Both the position numbers and the translations under genes were made by a program. Shown piece after piece: positions 56,718 through 64,000 of a stretch of 64,000 bases of DNA. Position 1 is the first letter of the stretch; each line of letters opens with the position of its first letter. The DNA is from Pannonibacter sp. SL95 (GTDB lineage: Bacteria > Pseudomonadota > Alphaproteobacteria > Rhizobiales > Stappiaceae). Where the stretch lies: assembly GCF_026672425.1 (NCBI RefSeq), contig NZ_JAPPRC010000003.1, forward strand, positions 602,501-666,500, read 5' to 3'. The notes under the pieces were generated by a model. The model saw nothing but the letters and a program-made list of their open reading frames with translations, was not told the origin of the DNA and ran no database searches.

Positions 56718-57979
56718 AGGTAATCCTCTCCGTTGATCTTGCGCGCCAGATCCAGCACCTCGGCCATGGAGGTGATCTCTGCCCGGCCGACGGCCAGCAC
56801 GCGGCCGAGCATCAGGCCCCTGGCCTCGCAGGCGGCGCGCAGCGCTTCGTCCTCGATGCGGTCATATTCGGCGATGTGGGCGAGCCCCAGCGTGCGGCGG
56901 TGCATCTCGATGCCGCAGAAGCCAAGCGTGTCGCGCCAGATGGCGGCCAGCCGCTCCAGACGTGCCTTCTCGGCGGCAAGCCCGTGGCCCTGATCCTCGA
57001 ACAGGCTTGCCTGATAGAGGATGCCGCTGCGCTCCGTCCGCCACAGCCGGGTGAACTCGGTGCTGAAATGGGCCCAGATCGCGTCAACGACGGACAGGAT
57101 CCATTCCTTGTACTGCGCGCGGGCCCCGGGGGTCTCGGCGTGGCCTTCCTGGGCGAAATAGGCCATCAGGAAGTTGGCGATCAGCATGCCGATGTCGAAG
57201 CCCATCGGGCCATAGGTGGCAAACTCCGGATCGATCACCCGGGTCTCGCTGTCCGAAACCATCACCGAGCCGGTGTGCAGGTCACCATGCAGCAGTGTCT
57301 CGGCGTTGTTGGCAAAGGCCATCTTGAGATGCTGGGCGGTGATTTTCAGATCCGTGTCCGCCCGCAGCATGGCCACCACCGGATCCAGCGCCGGGGTGTG
57401 GCGGTTGAGCGGGGCGGCGAAATAGGGATCGGAGAAGACGAGGTTCTCGGTGATGTCGCAGAGCTCGACATTGCCGGCAAACAGCGCCAGATCCGCCTTG
57501 CGCCGGGCGGTCGGCATCGACAGGTCCGACCCACGGAACAGGGTGCGGGCGCAGAATTCGCCGAGCACCTTGCCGAGATCTGGATGCGTCCGCGCCTCCA
57601 TCAGGCTCTTGCGCAGGATGACGTGCGGGGTCAGGAACTCCATAACGATCAGCGCCTGCGCCTCATCGAAATGATAGATCTCCGGCACGCTGCCGGGATC
57701 GCGTTCCGCCTGACGGATCAGGGCGTTGTACTCGAAGAAGGCGCGCTTCAGCGGCAGCGGCCAGCTTTCCCCGACGAGGCGCACGTAAGGCAGCGCCTGC
57801 TTGACGATCAGGCTGCCGTCGGGCCCGTCGATGATGAAGACGAGGTTCAGGTTGCCGTCGCCGACTTCCCGCACGGACCACCGTGCCGGATCGCCCGTGC
57901 GCTCGCGGATGGCGGGAATGCTGCCCAGCCGGTCGGCGAGGGTCGCTGGCTCCAGGGCCTTGTAGGTGCTGTCCGTCAC
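56714..57979 (-). CDS. mtnK: 5-methylthioribose kinase
   Basis: 421 residues, of the choline-kinase/aminoglycoside-phosphotransferase-like fold. Motifs are GDGNLN (41-45 region), catalytic HGDLHTGS (231-238) and [16 protein letters not shown] (249-264), all characteristic of MtnK. It phosphorylates 5-methylthioribose at C1 with ATP. GTG 57979 has GGGAGGAG upstream; the longer upstream frame crosses the promoter region. It is divergent from the ABC importer, which probably brings in its substrate. Confidence 0.92.
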   Translation of the reverse strand: MTDSTYKALEPATLADRLGSIPAIRERTGDPARWSVREVGDGNLNLVFIIDGPDGSLIVKQALPYVRLVGESWPLPLKRAFFEYNALIRQAERDPGSVPEIYHFDEAQALIVMEFLTPHVILRKSLMEARTHPDLGKVLGEFCARTLFRGSDLSMPTARRKADLALFAGNVELCDITENLVFSDPYFAAPLNRHTPALDPVVAMLRADTDLKITAQHLKMAFANNAETLLHGDLHTGSVMVSDSETRVIDPEFATYGPMGFDIGMLIANFLMAYFAQEGHAETPGARAQYKEWILSVVDAIWAHFSTEFTRLWRTERSGILYQASLFEDQGHGLAAEKARLERLAAIWRDTLGFCGIEMHRRTLGLAHIAEYDRIEDEALRAACEARGLMLGRVLAVGRAEITSMAEVLDLARKINGEDYL

Positions 57980-58073
57980 AGGTCTCCTCCCTTGTGCGAC
58001 TTGCGTGATATGGCACTGCGGACTGGCCGCGTGAGTGTTTGATGCGATGCAGGAAATCGGCTTCCAATGCAAT

Positions 58074-58096
58074 TGTCAAATCATATTGACATATGA
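58074..58096. promoter_or_regulatory. Overlapping palindromes in the mtnK/importer promoter region
   Basis: TGTCAA-N6-TTGACA (58074-58091) overlaps TCATAT-TGAC-ATATGA (58081-58096). The right arm TTGACA is a consensus -35 for the importer operon. This is a likely operator, perhaps for the SorC regulator. Confidence 0.55.
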
Positions 58097-58139
58097 AAGC
58101 TTCCGGACGTAGCCTGTTCCCAGTGGAGGAGAATACACT

Positions 58140-59651
58140 GTGAGTGATCAGGCAATCCGCCTGGCTGGCCTGTGCAAAGCATTCGGCCGGAACCAGGTGC
58201 TGCGCGGGGTCGATCTGGACCTGTCCGGTGGACAGGTAACCGTTCTGATGGGAGCGAACGGGGCCGGAAAATCGACGCTCGTGAAGATCTTGTGCGGGGT
58301 GCATGCGGCCGACAGCGGCAGCGTGACCCTGGCTGGCCAGCCCTTCAAGCCCGAGACGCCATCCGAGGCGCTACGGGCCGGTATCGTCACGGTCCACCAG
58401 AACATCAATGATGGCGTCGTGCCGGATCTGGATGTGGCCTCCAACCTGTTGCTGGACGGTCTGGCCAGCGGTGGCGGCGTTTTCCTCAATGGCCGCAAGA
58501 TGCGGGCCAGGGCGCGCGAGATCGCTGCAGCCGTCGGTCTCACCATTGACGTCAGCCGTCCGGTCGCTGGCCTGTCACTGGCGGATCGGCAACTGGTCTC
58601 CATCGCCCGCGCCATGGCGCATCAGCCGCGCCTTCTGATCCTGGACGAGCCGACCTCTTCTCTGTCCGCCGCCGAGGCCTCGCGGCTGTTCGACCTCATC
58701 GACAGCCTGCGCGCCCGGGGTGTCGCCATTCTCTACATCTCGCACCGCATGTCCGATATTCGCCGTCTCGCCGACCGGATCGTGTCGATGCGCGATGGCC
58801 GCATTTCCGGTGTCTTTGAAGGTCCGGAACTCGACTATTCCGGTGCCGTGCGGGCGATGCTCGGTCACGAGATCACCGAGGTTGACATCACCATTCCTCA
58901 ACCCGGTCTGCCCGTGCTCGAGGTGCGCGATCTGGTGCTGCGGCCAGGGGCGAGACCGTTCTCCCTGACCTGCCATGCCAATGAGGTTGTGGCGATCACG
59001 GGTCTGGTCGGCGCCGGCAAGTCGGAGTTTGCCTCCGTGCTGTTCGGCACCGGTGCAGCCGTCTCCGGCGAAGTCCGGCTGGATGGCAAGCCGCATCGCC
59101 CGGCAAGTCCTCGCGCGGCCATCGATGCCGGCGTGTTCCTGTCGCCCAAGGACCGGCCGGTCAACGCGGTCGTTGCCGACTTCGACATCCTGCGCAATCT
59201 GACGCTGCCGTTCCTGAAGCGCCACAGCACGGCCCAGTTCGTGCGCGGCGCGTCCGAGCTTGCCACGACCCGGCGGATGATTTCCGAGATGGGCGTCGTC
59301 TGCCAATCGCCCACCGACGGCATCGGCACCCTGTCGGGTGGCAACCAGCAGAAGGTGATGGTTGCCCGCTGGATGGCCGAGGCCTCGCGGCTCCTGTTGC
59401 TCGATGAGCCGTTCCAGGGCGTCGACATCCAGGCAAGGCGCGACATCGGCCACAAGATCCGCGAAACCGCCGCCACCCGCGCCACCATCGTTTTCGTCGC
59501 CGAGCTGGACGAAGCGCTGGAGATTGCCGACCGGGTGCTGGTGATGAGCGAACATTCCATCGTTGGCGAGCACCGCAACGAAAACATCGACGTCTCCGCG
59601 ATCATGGCCCAGGTGGTCGATGCATCGCTTCCGAGCGCAGCAGGACAGTAA
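58140..59651 (+). CDS. Ribose-type sugar ABC transporter, double ATP-binding protein
   Basis: 503 residues with two fused ATPase domains, as in RbsA. The first has GANGAGKST and LILDEPTSSLS, with the signature reduced to LSLADRQ. The second has GLVGAGKSE, LSGGNQQK and LLLLDEPFQGVD. GTG 58140 is supported by GGAGGAG 8 bases upstream. It is the first gene of the operon ATPase-permease-binding protein, divergent from mtnK. Confidence 0.93.
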   Translation: MSDQAIRLAGLCKAFGRNQVLRGVDLDLSGGQVTVLMGANGAGKSTLVKILCGVHAADSGSVTLAGQPFKPETPSEALRAGIVTVHQNINDGVVPDLDVASNLLLDGLASGGGVFLNGRKMRARAREIAAAVGLTIDVSRPVAGLSLADRQLVSIARAMAHQPRLLILDEPTSSLSAAEASRLFDLIDSLRARGVAILYISHRMSDIRRLADRIVSMRDGRISGVFEGPELDYSGAVRAMLGHEITEVDITIPQPGLPVLEVRDLVLRPGARPFSLTCHANEVVAITGLVGAGKSEFASVLFGTGAAVSGEVRLDGKPHRPASPRAAIDAGVFLSPKDRPVNAVVADFDILRNLTLPFLKRHSTAQFVRGASELATTRRMISEMGVVCQSPTDGIGTLSGGNQQKVMVARWMAEASRLLLLDEPFQGVDIQARRDIGHKIRETAATRATIVFVAELDEALEIADRVLVMSEHSIVGEHRNENIDVSAIMAQVVDASLPSAAGQ

Positions 59652-59652
59652 G

Positions 59653-60672
59653 ATGCAGAGTGGTTCCCCGAACGCGATCGATCTGGCCATCAAATATGGC
59701 TTCCTGGTGCTGATGGCCGGGCTGATCGTCTTCTTTGGCGTCATGGCGGAAGGCTTCCTGTCGCCGCACAGCGCCGTCTTCATCCTGCAGTCGGTGGCGA
59801 TCACGGGCATCCTGGCGCTGGGCGTCACCGCCACGCTGGTCGTCGGCGGCTTCGACCTGTCGATCGGCGCGGTCGCGACCTCCGCATTGATGCTGTCGTC
59901 CTACGCCATGGTCGTCTGGCAGCTGGATGCCGTGTCCGCCGTGGCGCTCTGTCTCGGCATGGGCCTGCTCGTCGGCCTCGTGAACGGCCTTCTCATCGTC
60001 AAGATGAAGGTGCCGGACCTCCTGGCGACGCTCGGCATGATGTTCCTGCTCGTCGGCCTGCAGCGCATTCCGACCGAGGGGCGTTCCATCTCCACCGGGA
60101 TGACCCTGCCGGACGGCACCACGGCCAGCGGCATCTTCTCGGAAGGCTTCCTGATGCTCGGCCGGCACCGGCTGGATTTCATCCTGCCCAATCTCGTGCC
60201 GCTTTCTGTGGTGTTCCTCGTGCTCATCGCCATCGGCGTCTGGGTGTTCCTGGAACTGACCCGTCACGGCCGGCTGATGTATGCCATCGGCTCCAACGCC
60301 AAGGCGGCCGGTCTCGCCGGGGCCAATGTCAACGGCTACAAGATCGCCGCCTACATGATCTCCGGCACGCTCGCCTCCTTCGGCGGCGTCCTGCTGGCGG
60401 CCCGTCTCGGGCGTGGTGACGTGGCCTCGGGCAACAACCTGCTGCTCGATTCTGTCGCGGCCGCACTCATCGGCTTTGCCGTGCTCGGTGCCTCCAAGCC
60501 GAATGCCTTCGGCACCGCCATCGGCGCGCTTTTCGTCGGCATCCTGCTGCAGGGTCTGACGATGATGAACGCGCCCTACTACACCCAGGACTTCATCAAG
60601 GGCGGCGTGCTCGTCATCGCCCTTGTCTTCACTTTCGCGCTGTCCGGCCGAGGGGGACGGGCGCGCGGCTGA
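59653..60672 (+). CDS. Ribose-type sugar ABC transporter permease
   Basis: 339 residues, an RbsC-like permease with eight to ten membrane segments and the family motif GGFDLSIGAVATSALMLSS (near 70-90) and GSNAKAAGLAGANVNGYK (near 215-232). ATG 59653 lies one base after the ATPase stop; a 30-residue upstream extension overlaps that gene and is rejected. Confidence 0.92.
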   Translation: MQSGSPNAIDLAIKYGFLVLMAGLIVFFGVMAEGFLSPHSAVFILQSVAITGILALGVTATLVVGGFDLSIGAVATSALMLSSYAMVVWQLDAVSAVALCLGMGLLVGLVNGLLIVKMKVPDLLATLGMMFLLVGLQRIPTEGRSISTGMTLPDGTTASGIFSEGFLMLGRHRLDFILPNLVPLSVVFLVLIAIGVWVFLELTRHGRLMYAIGSNAKAAGLAGANVNGYKIAAYMISGTLASFGGVLLAARLGRGDVASGNNLLLDSVAAALIGFAVLGASKPNAFGTAIGALFVGILLQGLTMMNAPYYTQDFIKGGVLVIALVFTFALSGRGGRARG

Positions 60673-60705
60673 CGTGGACTATATAAAACAGCAACGGGAG
60701 GAATC

Positions 60706-61743
60706 ATGATTACCAGACGTCTCTTCACGGCCCTTGCCGCCACGGTGGCGATGGTCCCGGGTCTCGCCTTTGCCGCCGAGATGCCGAAGCCCTTCGACAA
60801 GCCGGCCGAGGTCAAGATCGCGCTGGTGCGCTATCTGTCCACCGGCGACTTCTTCCAGGCCTATCTGTCCGGCGTCGAGAAGCAGGCTGCCGCGCTTGGC
60901 GTTGACCTGCGCGTCTTGGACAGCCGCCAGGATGCCGCGCTGCAGGCCGACATGGTCGATCAGGCGATTGCCCTCGGAGTCGACGGCATCATCATCCAGC
61001 ACGGCCTGACGGAATCCATGCAGGCCGCTGCACAGCGCGCAGTCGATGCCGGCATCAAGGTCGTCGCCTTTGACGTGAACGTCGAGAACCCGAAGATCCC
61101 GCAGATCGAGCAGTCCGACCGTGACCTTGCCCGTCTTGCTCTGGAGCAGGCCGTGGCCGACAACGGCACGACCTGGACCGCAGGCTACGTCTATGTCCCG
61201 GGCATCGCCCCGCTCGACCGCCGCGACGAGACCTGGAAGGCCGTCAAGGCGGCAAACCCGGGCATCAAGCAGGTCGCCGAATTCGGCACGCTCGACAACC
61301 CGATTGCCAACTCGGTCGCCAATCAGGCCCGTTCGGTGCTGTCGGCCAACCCGGGCATCAACGTTGTCTTCGCCCCTTACGACGAATTCGCCAAGGGCGT
61401 GAAGATCGCCGTCGATGAAGCCGGCATGTCCGGTCAGGTGTCGATCTACTCGGCGGACGTGTCCACCTCGGACATCGCCGCCATGCGCGAGGCGGGCTCT
61501 GCCTGGAAGGCCACTGCCGCCACCAACCCGGCCGTCGTGGGGGAGGTCTCCGTCCGTGCGCTCGCACAGCTTCTCGCCGGTGAAGATCCGGGCCGCAGCG
61601 TCATCGTGCCGCCGACCCTGATCACCCAGAAGATGCTGAACGAGCTCGACATCAAGAACATGGAAGAACTGGGCGCAAAGCTGCCCGCCTTCGCCCATGC
61701 CGACGTCGCCGTTCCGGCCTGGATGCCCCTGCCGAAGCGCTGA
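60706..61743 (+). CDS. Ribose-type sugar ABC transporter, periplasmic binding protein
   Basis: 345 residues: a signal peptide (RLFTALAATVAMVPGLAFA), then an RbsB-like type-I binding-protein fold with ALGVDGIIIQHGLTESMQAAAQRAVDAGIKVVAFD. Strong GGGAGGA precedes ATG 60706. Its ligand is probably a pentose-like compound; the divergent mtnK makes 5-methylthioribose or 5-deoxyribose the leading candidates. That is inference from position only. Confidence 0.9.
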   Translation: MITRRLFTALAATVAMVPGLAFAAEMPKPFDKPAEVKIALVRYLSTGDFFQAYLSGVEKQAAALGVDLRVLDSRQDAALQADMVDQAIALGVDGIIIQHGLTESMQAAAQRAVDAGIKVVAFDVNVENPKIPQIEQSDRDLARLALEQAVADNGTTWTAGYVYVPGIAPLDRRDETWKAVKAANPGIKQVAEFGTLDNPIANSVANQARSVLSANPGINVVFAPYDEFAKGVKIAVDEAGMSGQVSIYSADVSTSDIAAMREAGSAWKATAATNPAVVGEVSVRALAQLLAGEDPGRSVIVPPTLITQKMLNELDIKNMEELGAKLPAFAHADVAVPAWMPLPKR

Positions 61744-61768
61744 GTTTTGCGCGGGTAGACCAAAGGAA

Positions 61769-61796
61769 AAGCCGGAGCGGGTGACCGCTCCGGCTT
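61769..61796 (+). terminator. Hairpin after the binding-protein gene
   Basis: A perfect 12-base-pair stem (AAGCCGGAGCGG/CCGCTCCGGCTT) with loop GTGA. A near copy appears at 61980-62007 and a degenerate copy near 62251-62282. Confidence 0.75.
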
Positions 61797-61820
61797 GAGG
61801 TTGATGACAAACCCTCTATC

Positions 61821-61948
61821 GTCATCCCAAACGCAGCGAAGCGGAGATCCGGGACCGGAGAGCCTAGGTCTCTTCTGGGTTAGCTGATTGAAATATAGAG
61901 GCCTCGACTCTCCGGTCCCGGCTCTGCGCTTCGCTTGGCCGGGATGAC
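61821..61948. repeat. Palindromic intergenic repeat (imperfect inverted arms)
   Basis: The arms 61821-61862 and 61908-61948 are near-complementary (GTCATCCC ... ACCGGAGAG against CTCTCCGGT ... GGGATGAC). The left arm shares ACGCAGCGAAGCGGAGATCC with 55439-55474. No gene is visible in 61744-62307. Confidence 0.8.
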
Positions 61949-61979
61949 GTCGGAGAGGTCGAGGTTTGTCAGCAGTCTG

Positions 61980-62010
61980 AAGCCGGAGCGGGCAACTGCT
62001 CCGGCTTTTT
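61980..62010 (+). terminator. Second copy of the terminator hairpin
   Basis: A perfect 10-base-pair stem (AAGCCGGAGC/GCTCCGGCTT) with an 8-base loop, running into TTTTT. This copy has the T tract that the copy at 61769 lacks. Confidence 0.75.
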
Positions 62011-62025
62011 GCTGCCCTCGCACCG

Positions 62026-62216
62026 CCGTCATCCCGGCCCAGCTGAGCGTTAGCGAAGCGCCGAGCCGGGATCCAGAAATCAGCCGCGCGCAGCGCGACA
62101 AAGCGCCCCTGCACCCGGGTATTGTTCAATTGCTTTTTGGAGCTCGCTCACGCTCGCACAGATGCGCTGGATTCCGGATCGGCGGTTCGCTTCGCTCACC
62201 TTGTCCGGAATGACGG
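62026..62216. repeat. Second palindromic repeat, imperfect long inverted arms
   Basis: The arms 62026-62076 and 62167-62216 are partly complementary (CCGTCATCCCGG ... CGGGATCCAG against CTGGATTCCGG ... CCGGAATGACGG). It belongs to the same repeat family as 61821-61948, with greater divergence. Confidence 0.7.
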
Positions 62217-62307
62217 CGCGAGCCGGGACCAGCGACCTCCCCAAATACACGAAAGCCGGAGCGGTCACCCACCCCGGCTTCTGAGTATTGCAGCAGGCTG
62301 CTTGGCT

Positions 62308-63435
62308 TCAACCGTGTTCCCGCTCGACCTCGTCCAGCGCCTGGCGCATGGCGGTGATGCCGTTGCCGATGTCGTCGCCAAGGCGCAGGAGGCTGCCGCC
62401 GAGGAGATAGACCACGTCGCTTCCGTACATCCTGGCCATTTCACCGGCCCGTTCCACGCTCATGCCGCCGCCGGGGCTCGGCAGCATCGCCTGGCCGGGG
62501 CCGGATGGGGAGCGGCAGGCATCGGCGATCGACTGGCATTCGGCCACGGTGAAGCCGAAGCGGCCGCCGACATTCGGGAACACGGAAATATCCGAGCCCG
62601 CAATGCGCTGCAGCGTGCCGAACATCATGGCGTGGGTGAAGCCGGTGTCGGGCGAGAGGACATACGGTCCAAGGAAACTCGGATGCGTCATGATCGGCAT
62701 AGCCAGCCGCTCGTCGGCGGCGATCCGGGCGGCGATGCCGAAGCCGAGCAGGCCCGGCATGATCAGGATGCCATCGGCGCCAGCGTCCCGGGCAAAGCGG
62801 ATGTTGGCGTCAAGCTCCTGCGGCTCGCCGGCCAGCGAGGGGAAATAGAGCGCCTTGCGGCCTGTCTCCTCCTGAGCCCTGGCAAGGGCGGCGGCGGTCT
62901 TCTCGACGCGCTCGCGGAAGGGGGCCATCGGCTGGTCCATGATCCCGTGGTCTTCCTTGACGATATCGGCCCCGCCCTTGGCGCAGAGATAGGCGATGCG
63001 GGCCAGCGCGTCGGCCCCGAGCCCCTGCGGCTTCAGCACGGGTGCAATCAGACCGCCCTTCGGCCGTCCCGCCAGCCGGCGGATGCCCTCGATGCCGAAG
63101 CGCGGCCCGGGATGGCGGGCCTGCATCGTTGCGCCGAGGGCAATGTCGATCACCTTCAGCCCGCGCTGGATGGAGGAATTGCCGAAGATCACGTTGAAGA
63201 ACTGGGCGATCTCGAAACCGGCGCTGTCCGGGCTGTAGCTGATGACGGCCCGGAACGTGACCTCACTTTCGCGGCCGATCTCCTCGATCTGGCCGAGGAT
63301 CTCGTCGGCGATATAGCCTTCCGGCACCACATCGCGGGGAACTTCCACGGTCTGCTCAAGCGCGATGGCCTCGGCGCGCTGGCGCGCCTCGGCCTCGCTT
63401 GCGGCGAAGATGCGGTAGGTAACGGCAAACCGCAT
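62308..63435 (-). CDS. RuBisCO-like protein (form IV)
   Basis: 375 residues with the RuBisCO large-subunit fold: an N-terminal domain ending with FNVIFGNSSI (80-89), then the barrel. K135 in KPQG corresponds to the general-base lysine. K160-E-D-H163 replaces the K-D-D-E of the carbamylated lysine motif. H251 is in THPSF. Loop 6 (NVGGRFG, 288-294) lacks the CO2-positioning lysine. PGGG near 321 and LLGGSLL near 345 are phosphate-binding strands. It therefore cannot be a carboxylase. Relatives isomerise MTRu-1-P or decarboxylate 3-oxo-isoapionate-4-phosphate. ATG 63435 overlaps the transketolase stop (TGATG), so the two are co-transcribed. Confidence 0.9.
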   Translation of the reverse strand: MRFAVTYRIFAASEAEARQRAEAIALEQTVEVPRDVVPEGYIADEILGQIEEIGRESEVTFRAVISYSPDSAGFEIAQFFNVIFGNSSIQRGLKVIDIALGATMQARHPGPRFGIEGIRRLAGRPKGGLIAPVLKPQGLGADALARIAYLCAKGGADIVKEDHGIMDQPMAPFRERVEKTAAALARAQEETGRKALYFPSLAGEPQELDANIRFARDAGADGILIMPGLLGFGIAARIAADERLAMPIMTHPSFLGPYVLSPDTGFTHAMMFGTLQRIAGSDISVFPNVGGRFGFTVAECQSIADACRSPSGPGQAMLPSPGGGMSVERAGEMARMYGSDVVYLLGGSLLRLGDDIGNGITAMRQALDEVEREHG

Positions 63436-64000
63436 CAGAGCGCCTCGGCCTTCACGGCGGAATGCACGGCGTCGACGCGCACGCTGTCGAGGGCGTCCTC
63501 GTCGATGCCTGTCTGCTGGCCGGTCAGATCCTCGATGGCCTTGACCAGGGCCATGGCGTCGAGACCGTAGTAGCGCATCAGATAGGGCTTGGAGCCGCCA
63601 TGGGCGTAGGTGTCCTTGAGACCCAGCCGGATCAGGCGGCGGCCCATCCCCGCCTCTGCCATGGCTTCCGCCGTCATCGACCCGATGCCGCCGGCAATCA
63701 GGTGGTTTTCCAGCGTGATGACGCCAAACCGCACGCTGGCGGCGTGATCGAGGATCGCCTTGGCGTCGAACGGTTTCAGCGTGTTGAGATGCAGGTGGCG
63801 GACGGAGACGCCGACCTTGGCGAGGGCCCCACCGGCGCGCATCGCCTCTTCCGTGGTGATGCCGGCGGTGATCACCAGCACGTCGCTGCCTTCCGACAGG
63901 ACACGCAGCTCGCCGACCTTCATCGGGTCCTTGAACAGGCGTGGCACCGAGCCGCGCAGCACGCGGGCATAGACCGGACCGTCAATGCTGTCGGCGGCCT
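63435..64000 (-). CDS. Transketolase C-terminal subunit (partial, continues past window edge)
   Basis: About 188 residues are visible, open at the right edge; the reading frame continues upstream of the first internal GTG with DSIDGPVYARVLRGSVPRLF, which is coding. This is the C-terminal half of a split transketolase: the end of the pyrimidine-binding domain and the transketolase C domain (DVLVITAGITTEEAM, VRHLHLNTLKPFD, VITLENHLIAGGIGSMTAE). The N-terminal subunit should lie just outside the window on the same strand. It precedes the RuBisCO-like gene in one operon. Confidence 0.88.
   Translation of the reverse strand, partial: AADSIDGPVYARVLRGSVPRLFKDPMKVGELRVLSEGSDVLVITAGITTEEAMRAGGALAKVGVSVRHLHLNTLKPFDAKAILDHAASVRFGVITLENHLIAGGIGSMTAEAMAEAGMGRRLIRLGLKDTYAHGGSKPYLMRYYGLDAMALVKAIEDLTGQQTGIDEDALDSVRVDAVHSAVKAEAL

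Noticed and set aside
61769-62216. Repeat cluster considered as a CRISPR array
   Set aside because: The repeats are inverted rather than direct, are few, and have no regular spacers or cas genes nearby.

Overview
The window is a high-GC bacterial chromosome segment. It most likely comes from an alphaproteobacterium of the Hyphomicrobiales (Rhizobiales), possibly near Stappiaceae. That placement is inferred from the 23S/5S/initiator-tRNA arrangement, a giant cyclic beta-1,2-glucan synthase, the NasT/NasS nitrate control pair and the dense set of ABC importers. I see no prophage, insertion sequence, integrase or CRISPR array.

Layout. 1-3.3 kb: the end of an rRNA operon (23S, 5S, tRNA-fMet). 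3.5-15.9 kb: a complete nitrate-assimilation block. It holds cytosolic nasT and nasS, then a sigma-54 promoter with a structured leader, then nrtABC (nitrate import), nirBD (NADH nitrite reductase), nasA (nitrate reductase) and cysG (siroheme for NirB). 15.9-26.4 kb (minus strand): small envelope genes, a 65-codon gene overlapping the cyclic glucan synthase gene, and ada. 26.6-31.8 kb: a Crp/Fnr regulator, then a DevBCA/MacAB-type exporter preceded by an FNR-like box, and an orphan protein. 31.9-37.9 kb: a LacI regulator facing an ABC importer operon that ends in a GpdQ/CpdA-type phosphodiesterase. 37.9-41.8 kb: a LysR regulator facing an adenine-deaminase-like amidohydrolase and a YczE-like membrane protein. 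41.9-52.0 kb: a TPR lipoprotein-size secreted protein, a histidine kinase/response regulator pair, and an Afu-type importer locus with two paralogous binding proteins and an inositol-phosphatase-family enzyme.

52.2-64.0 kb is the most interesting part. It holds an aldolase-dehydrogenase fusion, a SorC regulator, 5-methylthioribose kinase (mtnK) and MTR-1-P isomerase (mtnA), a ribose-type ABC importer, a RuBisCO-like protein and a split transketolase subunit that runs off the right edge. I read this as a dedicated catabolic route for 5-methylthioribose or a related 5-modified pentose. Its combination of RuBisCO-like protein, transketolase and aldolase does not match any single pathway I know.

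The intergenic spaces on the right half carry a family of palindromic repeats, including one nearly 240-base composite palindrome flanked by terminator-like hairpins. Starts were moved inward from the longest possible reading frame wherever a Shine-Dalgarno sequence or the domain boundary supported it.
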